A DNA stretch of 16,739 bases from ANME-2 cluster archaeon (GTDB lineage: Archaea > Halobacteriota > Methanosarcinia > Methanosarcinales > Methanocomedenaceae), in NCBI GenBank assembly GCA_022353185.1, contig JAKRWB010000151.1, positions 1 through 16,739 of the forward strand, in the 5' to 3' direction. The position numbers and the translations under genes were made by a program. Below are positions 14,157-16,739 of this stretch, piece after piece (position 1 is the stretch's first letter; each line of letters starts with the position of its first letter). The notes beneath the pieces were generated by a model that saw only the letters and a program-made list of their open reading frames with translations, was not told the origin of the DNA and did not search any database.

Positions 14157-15878
14157 ATGGCAAATTTCCAAACTGAAGCAACAGCCAAGAAGGAATTCGT
14201 TAAGGCAATGGAAGTAAAATACGGTAAGGAATGGGGTTCCAACCAGCAGTCTGATGATATTCAGGCAACCACTGCAAAGTACCTGAGACTGGGTACAGCG
14301 CAGAACCCCAGGAAGATGGAGATGGCTGCGGCTGGCGCAGCAATCACCAAGAAGCGAGGCCTCCAGGCATATGATCCTATGCTTCACCTGGCAGGTATAC
14401 CCCTGGGTCAGAGACAGTTGACCCCATATACCCTCGGTGGAACAGATATCGTATGCGACGGTGACGATCTCCACTACGTCAACAATGCTGCAATGCAGCA
14501 GCAGTGGGACGACATCAGGAGAACCTGCGTCGTAGGTCTGGACCTGGCTCACGAGACTCTGGAAAAGAGGCTCGGTAAAGAAGTCACACCTGAGACCATC
14601 AACTATTATCTGGAAGTACTGAACCACGCAATGCCTGGTGCAGCTATCGTCCAGGAACATATGGTTGAAACCCATCCAGCAATGGTAGATGACTGCTACG
14701 TGAAGGTCTTCACTGGCGACGATTCTCTGAAGGACGAACTGGATCCCCAGTTCGTGATCGACATCGACAAGATGTTCAGACCAGACCATGCCGCCCAGAT
14801 TAAGGCTTCAATAGGCAAGTCTTCATTCCAGGCAGTACACATCCCAACAGTGGTTTCAAGGACTGCTGATGGTGGTCAGACATCCAGATGGATGGCAATG
14901 CAGGTCGGTATGTCATTCATCAGTGCATATCATATGTGCGCTGGTGAGGCAGCAGTCGCTGATCTGGCATTCACTGCAAAGCACGCTGGTCTCGTAGAGA
15001 TGTCCGAAATGCTTCCCGCAAGGCGAGCAAGAGGACCTAACGAGCCTGGTGGTCTGTCCTTCGGTCACATGGCCGATATCGTCCAGACCTCAAGGAAATT
15101 CAGGGACGATCCATGTAAGATCGCTCTGGAAACCTGTGCAGCAGCAATGATGCTGTACGATCAGATCTGGCTCGGCGGTTACATGAGCGGTGGTGTTGGT
15201 TTCACAATGTATGCCACAGCAGCATACACCAACAACACTGTTGATGACAACCTGTATGCAGACACTGAGTATGGCTGGGATAAATACGGCCTCGAAGTTG
15301 GAAAGAACGTAGCACCAAGCATGGATGTCATAAGGGACATCGGTACCTGGGGTGCACTGTACGGTCTTGAACTGTACGAGAACTACCCAACTGCTCTGGA
15401 AGATCACTTCGGTGGTTCACAGAGGGCAACTGTTATCTCAACAGCAACAGGTGCTGCAGTGGCAATCGCCACTGGTAACTCCAATGCTGGTCTGTCCGGC
15501 TGGTATCTGTCCATGTACCTCCATAAAGAGGCACACGGTAGACTCGGTTTCTTCGGATATGACTTGCAGGATCAGTGCGGCGCAACCAACGTGTTCTCCT
15601 ATCAGTCCGATGAAGGTCTGCTTGGTGAACTCAGAGGAGCAAACTATCCCAACTACGCCATGAACGTAGGTCACCAGGGCGGTTATACAACCGTTGTCAC
15701 CGGTGGCTACACTGGCAGAGGAGATGGATTTGCCTGCAATCCACTGGTTAAGACATGCTTCGCCGATGACCTCATGAACTTCGATTTCCTCGAAGTCAGA
15801 GAGTGCTTCGGTAAGGGTGCACTTAGAGAATTCGACAGGTGCGCTGGTGAGCGAGCCTTCGTTATTCCAGCAAAATAA
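14157..15878 (+). CDS. mcrA: Methyl-coenzyme M reductase subunit alpha
   Basis: 573 residues. Carries the nickel-F430 active site; Gln166 (GAAIVQEHM) is the expected axial nickel ligand. Compared with the Methanothermobacter enzyme, the post-translationally modified positions are present: His276 (AKHAG), Arg290 (ARRARGPNEP, the Mmp10 target), Gln422 (GGSQRA), Gly467 (FFGYDL, thioglycine), Asp472 and Cys474 (LQDQCG). Tyr352 matches the catalytic Tyr333. The residue before it is Met351, where Gln is nearly universal. Cys550 and Cys562 near the C-terminus are also unusual. Gln422 argues against ANME-1, where Val stands. The ATG at 14157 with GAGGTG upstream is chosen; an in-frame ATG at 14088 would overlap mcrG and add 23 non-conserved residues. 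Confidence 0.99.
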   Translation: MANFQTEATAKKEFVKAMEVKYGKEWGSNQQSDDIQATTAKYLRLGTAQNPRKMEMAAAGAAITKKRGLQAYDPMLHLAGIPLGQRQLTPYTLGGTDIVCDGDDLHYVNNAAMQQQWDDIRRTCVVGLDLAHETLEKRLGKEVTPETINYYLEVLNHAMPGAAIVQEHMVETHPAMVDDCYVKVFTGDDSLKDELDPQFVIDIDKMFRPDHAAQIKASIGKSSFQAVHIPTVVSRTADGGQTSRWMAMQVGMSFISAYHMCAGEAAVADLAFTAKHAGLVEMSEMLPARRARGPNEPGGLSFGHMADIVQTSRKFRDDPCKIALETCAAAMMLYDQIWLGGYMSGGVGFTMYATAAYTNNTVDDNLYADTEYGWDKYGLEVGKNVAPSMDVIRDIGTWGALYGLELYENYPTALEDHFGGSQRATVISTATGAAVAIATGNSNAGLSGWYLSMYLHKEAHGRLGFFGYDLQDQCGATNVFSYQSDEGLLGELRGANYPNYAMNVGHQGGYTTVVTGGYTGRGDGFACNPLVKTCFADDLMNFDFLEVRECFGKGALREFDRCAGERAFVIPAK

Positions 15879-15894
15879 ATAGAAACAATTCGAC

Positions 15895-15932
15895 GTAGGT
15901 GTGGATTCCACACCTACAACTTTTCTTTTTTT
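15895..15932 (+). terminator. mcr operon terminator (hairpin plus T-tract)
   Basis: Perfect 10-base stem GTAGGTGTGG / CCACACCTAC with a 3-base loop ATT, followed after AAC by TTTTCTTTTTTT. It begins 17 bases after the mcrA stop and resembles an intrinsic terminator; it may also protect the abundant mRNA's 3' end. Confidence 0.85.
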
Positions 15933-16028
15933 GGCTTTACACACTGAGTGGATAACTTATCTTACAAACCTGACTTTGTTGGTTTCTTCGGCACAGTTAT
16001 AAAAATCAGTTGTTTTGTTGACACCGAC

Positions 16029-16088
16029 TTTAGGTAAAATCTGTGTCTGAAAAATAAAAAGACGCTGATTACACAGATTCCACCTAAA
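16029..16088. repeat. Inverted repeat of the AATCTGTGT...ACACAGATT type
   Basis: Arms TTTAGGTAAAATCTGTGT (16029-16046) and ACACAGATTCCACCTAAA (16071-16088) match at 16 of 18 positions with a 24-base spacer. The words CTGATTACACAGATT and the repeat at 7521-7581 (GATTACACGGAT) are clearly of one type, so this is probably a dispersed intergenic element. It lies between the mcr terminator and the flippase remnant. Confidence 0.65.
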
Positions 16089-16105
16089 ATCCACCACATC
16101 CTTAA

Positions 16106-16124
16106 GATAAATATTTATCCCCCA
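16106..16124 (+). promoter_or_regulatory. TATA box preserved in front of the flippase remnant
   Basis: AGATAAATATTTATCCCCC is centred about 28 bases before the ATG at 16143, with no ribosome site, so the ancestral gene probably had a leaderless transcript. It is also a partial palindrome (GATAAATATTTATC). Confidence 0.45.
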
Positions 16125-16142
16125 CACCTTTTCTACATCCCA

Positions 16143-16552
16143 ATGACCGACATCGTTCACGAGTTCCTTAAGAAGATGGCAGTGGGCACATCCATCATCC
16201 TCGCAGGCACCATTGTGAGCATGCTGTTCGAGTTCCTCTCCCTCATCCTGATCATCCCGCTCCACGTCCACGGCCGAATATGGTATCTTCGCTCTTGCCC
16301 TTGTGATCCTGAACATAGCGGTCATCATAGCCATCCTCGGCCTTCAGGACGGCGCCACCCGCCAGAAAAGCATACCACCGCGGCGGGGGCGATCTGGAGC
16401 GTGTCTACAGCACTGTGGTCTCATCCTTTGAGCTTACAGCGGTGGCGGGTGTTGTGTGCGGTATTGTGATGTATGCGACCGCGGGTCTGCTGGAGGATGT
16501 GTTCAGGATGCTCCAGCTTGGGAAGCATTCAAATCATTCTTTTGAAGCCTAA
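16143..16552 (+). pseudogene. Frameshifted N-terminal remnant of a polysaccharide flippase (Wzx/RfbX-like)
   Basis: Three reading frames must be joined to read it. Frame one (from 16143) gives VHEFLKKMAVGTSIILAGTI and then VSMLFEFLSLILII. Frame two (about 16270-16360) gives AEYGIFALALVILNIAVIIA and ILGLQDGATR. Frame three (about 16362-16552) gives RKAYHRGGGDLERVYSTVV, then SSFELTAVAGVVCGIVMYAT. Joined, these match the start of oligosaccharide-unit flippases (helix, 'LGPxEYGxFxLA' helix, 'LGLQxGxTR', 'RGKGDLERV'). Only about 130 of some 480 residues remain, and the end (LGKHSNHSFEA) is not family-like. The two +1 shifts fall near 16252-16275 and 16357-16366. The tract looks GC-richer than its surroundings, which hints at transfer. 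In life it would move lipid-linked glycans across the membrane. Confidence 0.7.
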
Positions 16553-16557
16553 ATAGT

Positions 16558-16713
16558 CTAATTTTGTATTGGTAGATTTATAATCTGTATGATTGAGCGG
16601 CAGGTTGCTCGTGGAAATCCGTATTCGGTTTCCAGTTCATGGAAAAGCTGATGTTCTGCGGTCTTTATCCAGACACGTTTGAATTCGGTTTTTTGTTCTG
16701 GGTTTATTGTCAT
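16558..16713 (-). pseudogene. N-terminal stub of a DUF1670-like protein
   Basis: An ATG at 16713 opens a 51-codon frame: MTINPEQKTEFKRVWIKTAE, then HQLFHELETEYGFPRATCRS, then IIQIINLPIQN and TAG. The KTxEHQLxHELExEYGF portion is what I associate with the N-terminus of DUF1670 proteins, which are normally several times longer. The last residues (NLPIQN) appear out of family, so the gene seems cut off by the rearrangement next to the flippase remnant. The C-terminal counterpart type is at 7664-7909. It could instead be an intact small protein, but I see no support for that. Confidence 0.45.
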
Positions 16714-16739
16714 AGCTATTTCCCAAATGCTGATTTCAA

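Noticed and set aside
14121..14789. A 222-codon frame antisense to mcrA
   Set aside because: It lies opposite one of the best-conserved genes known; long antisense frames are common over genes with strong codon bias.
15957..16334. A 125-codon minus-strand frame (starts MAMMTAMFRITRARAK)
   Set aside because: It is antisense to the flippase remnant and crosses the inverted repeat; its composition (His- and Asp-rich middle) is that of a shadow frame, and the plus-strand translation has real family similarity.

Overview
The window is archaeal and comes from a methanogen or anaerobic methanotroph. It carries a complete mcrBDCGA operon for methyl-coenzyme M reductase (MCR), an archaeal S8e ribosomal protein, archaeal lipid enzymes, an archaeosortase and TATA-type promoters. 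Upstream of the operon lies a divergent gene for the MCR arginine methylase Mmp10, the layout I know from Methanosarcina. McrA keeps the Gln (Q422) that ANME-1 enzymes replace with Val. It also has unusual residues (Met351 beside the catalytic Tyr, and extra Cys near the C-terminus). Together this suggests a Methanosarcinales relative, possibly an ANME-2 lineage (2c fits my memory of such McrA sequences best). That placement is from memory and is not proven here.

Layout. 1-2.24 kb (minus strand): artA (archaeosortase), asd (archaetidylserine decarboxylase) and pssA (archaetidylserine synthase), overlapping or nearly so. This trio is known in haloarchaea to cleave surface proteins and anchor them to lipid. 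2.39-4.75 kb (plus): uppS, then a HypE/PurM-like ATP-binding protein. 4.82-6.11 kb (plus): an exported seven-repeat propeller protein whose C-terminus looks like an archaeosortase sorting signal with a non-standard motif. 6.17-6.69 kb (minus): dUTPase. 6.75-8.02 kb is an eroded accessory zone: a transposase tail, an acylphosphatase/coiled-coil gene, an inverted repeat and a DUF1670-like fragment. It is followed by tRNA-Arg(CCU) on the minus strand. 8.27-9.24 kb (plus): rps8e and an AhpD-like redox protein. 9.27-10.51 kb (minus): mmp10. 10.5-10.9 kb: a divergent promoter region with a long mcr leader. 10.91-15.88 kb (plus): mcrB, mcrD, mcrC, mcrG and mcrA, closed by a textbook hairpin and T-tract. 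15.9-16.7 kb is a second eroded zone: a long inverted repeat, a twice-frameshifted N-terminal remnant of a polysaccharide flippase, and the N-terminal stub of another DUF1670-like gene.

How they work together. The mcr operon makes the methane-forming or methane-activating enzyme, and Mmp10 should methylate McrA Arg290. McrC and McrD serve activation and assembly. ArtA, PssA and Asd form a membrane module that could process and lipid-anchor surface proteins such as the propeller protein encoded 2.5 kb away; UppS supplies the polyprenyl carrier for surface glycans. The two decayed zones share fragment families and repeat types, which suggests that the conserved core blocks are separated by old mobile-element insertion sites.
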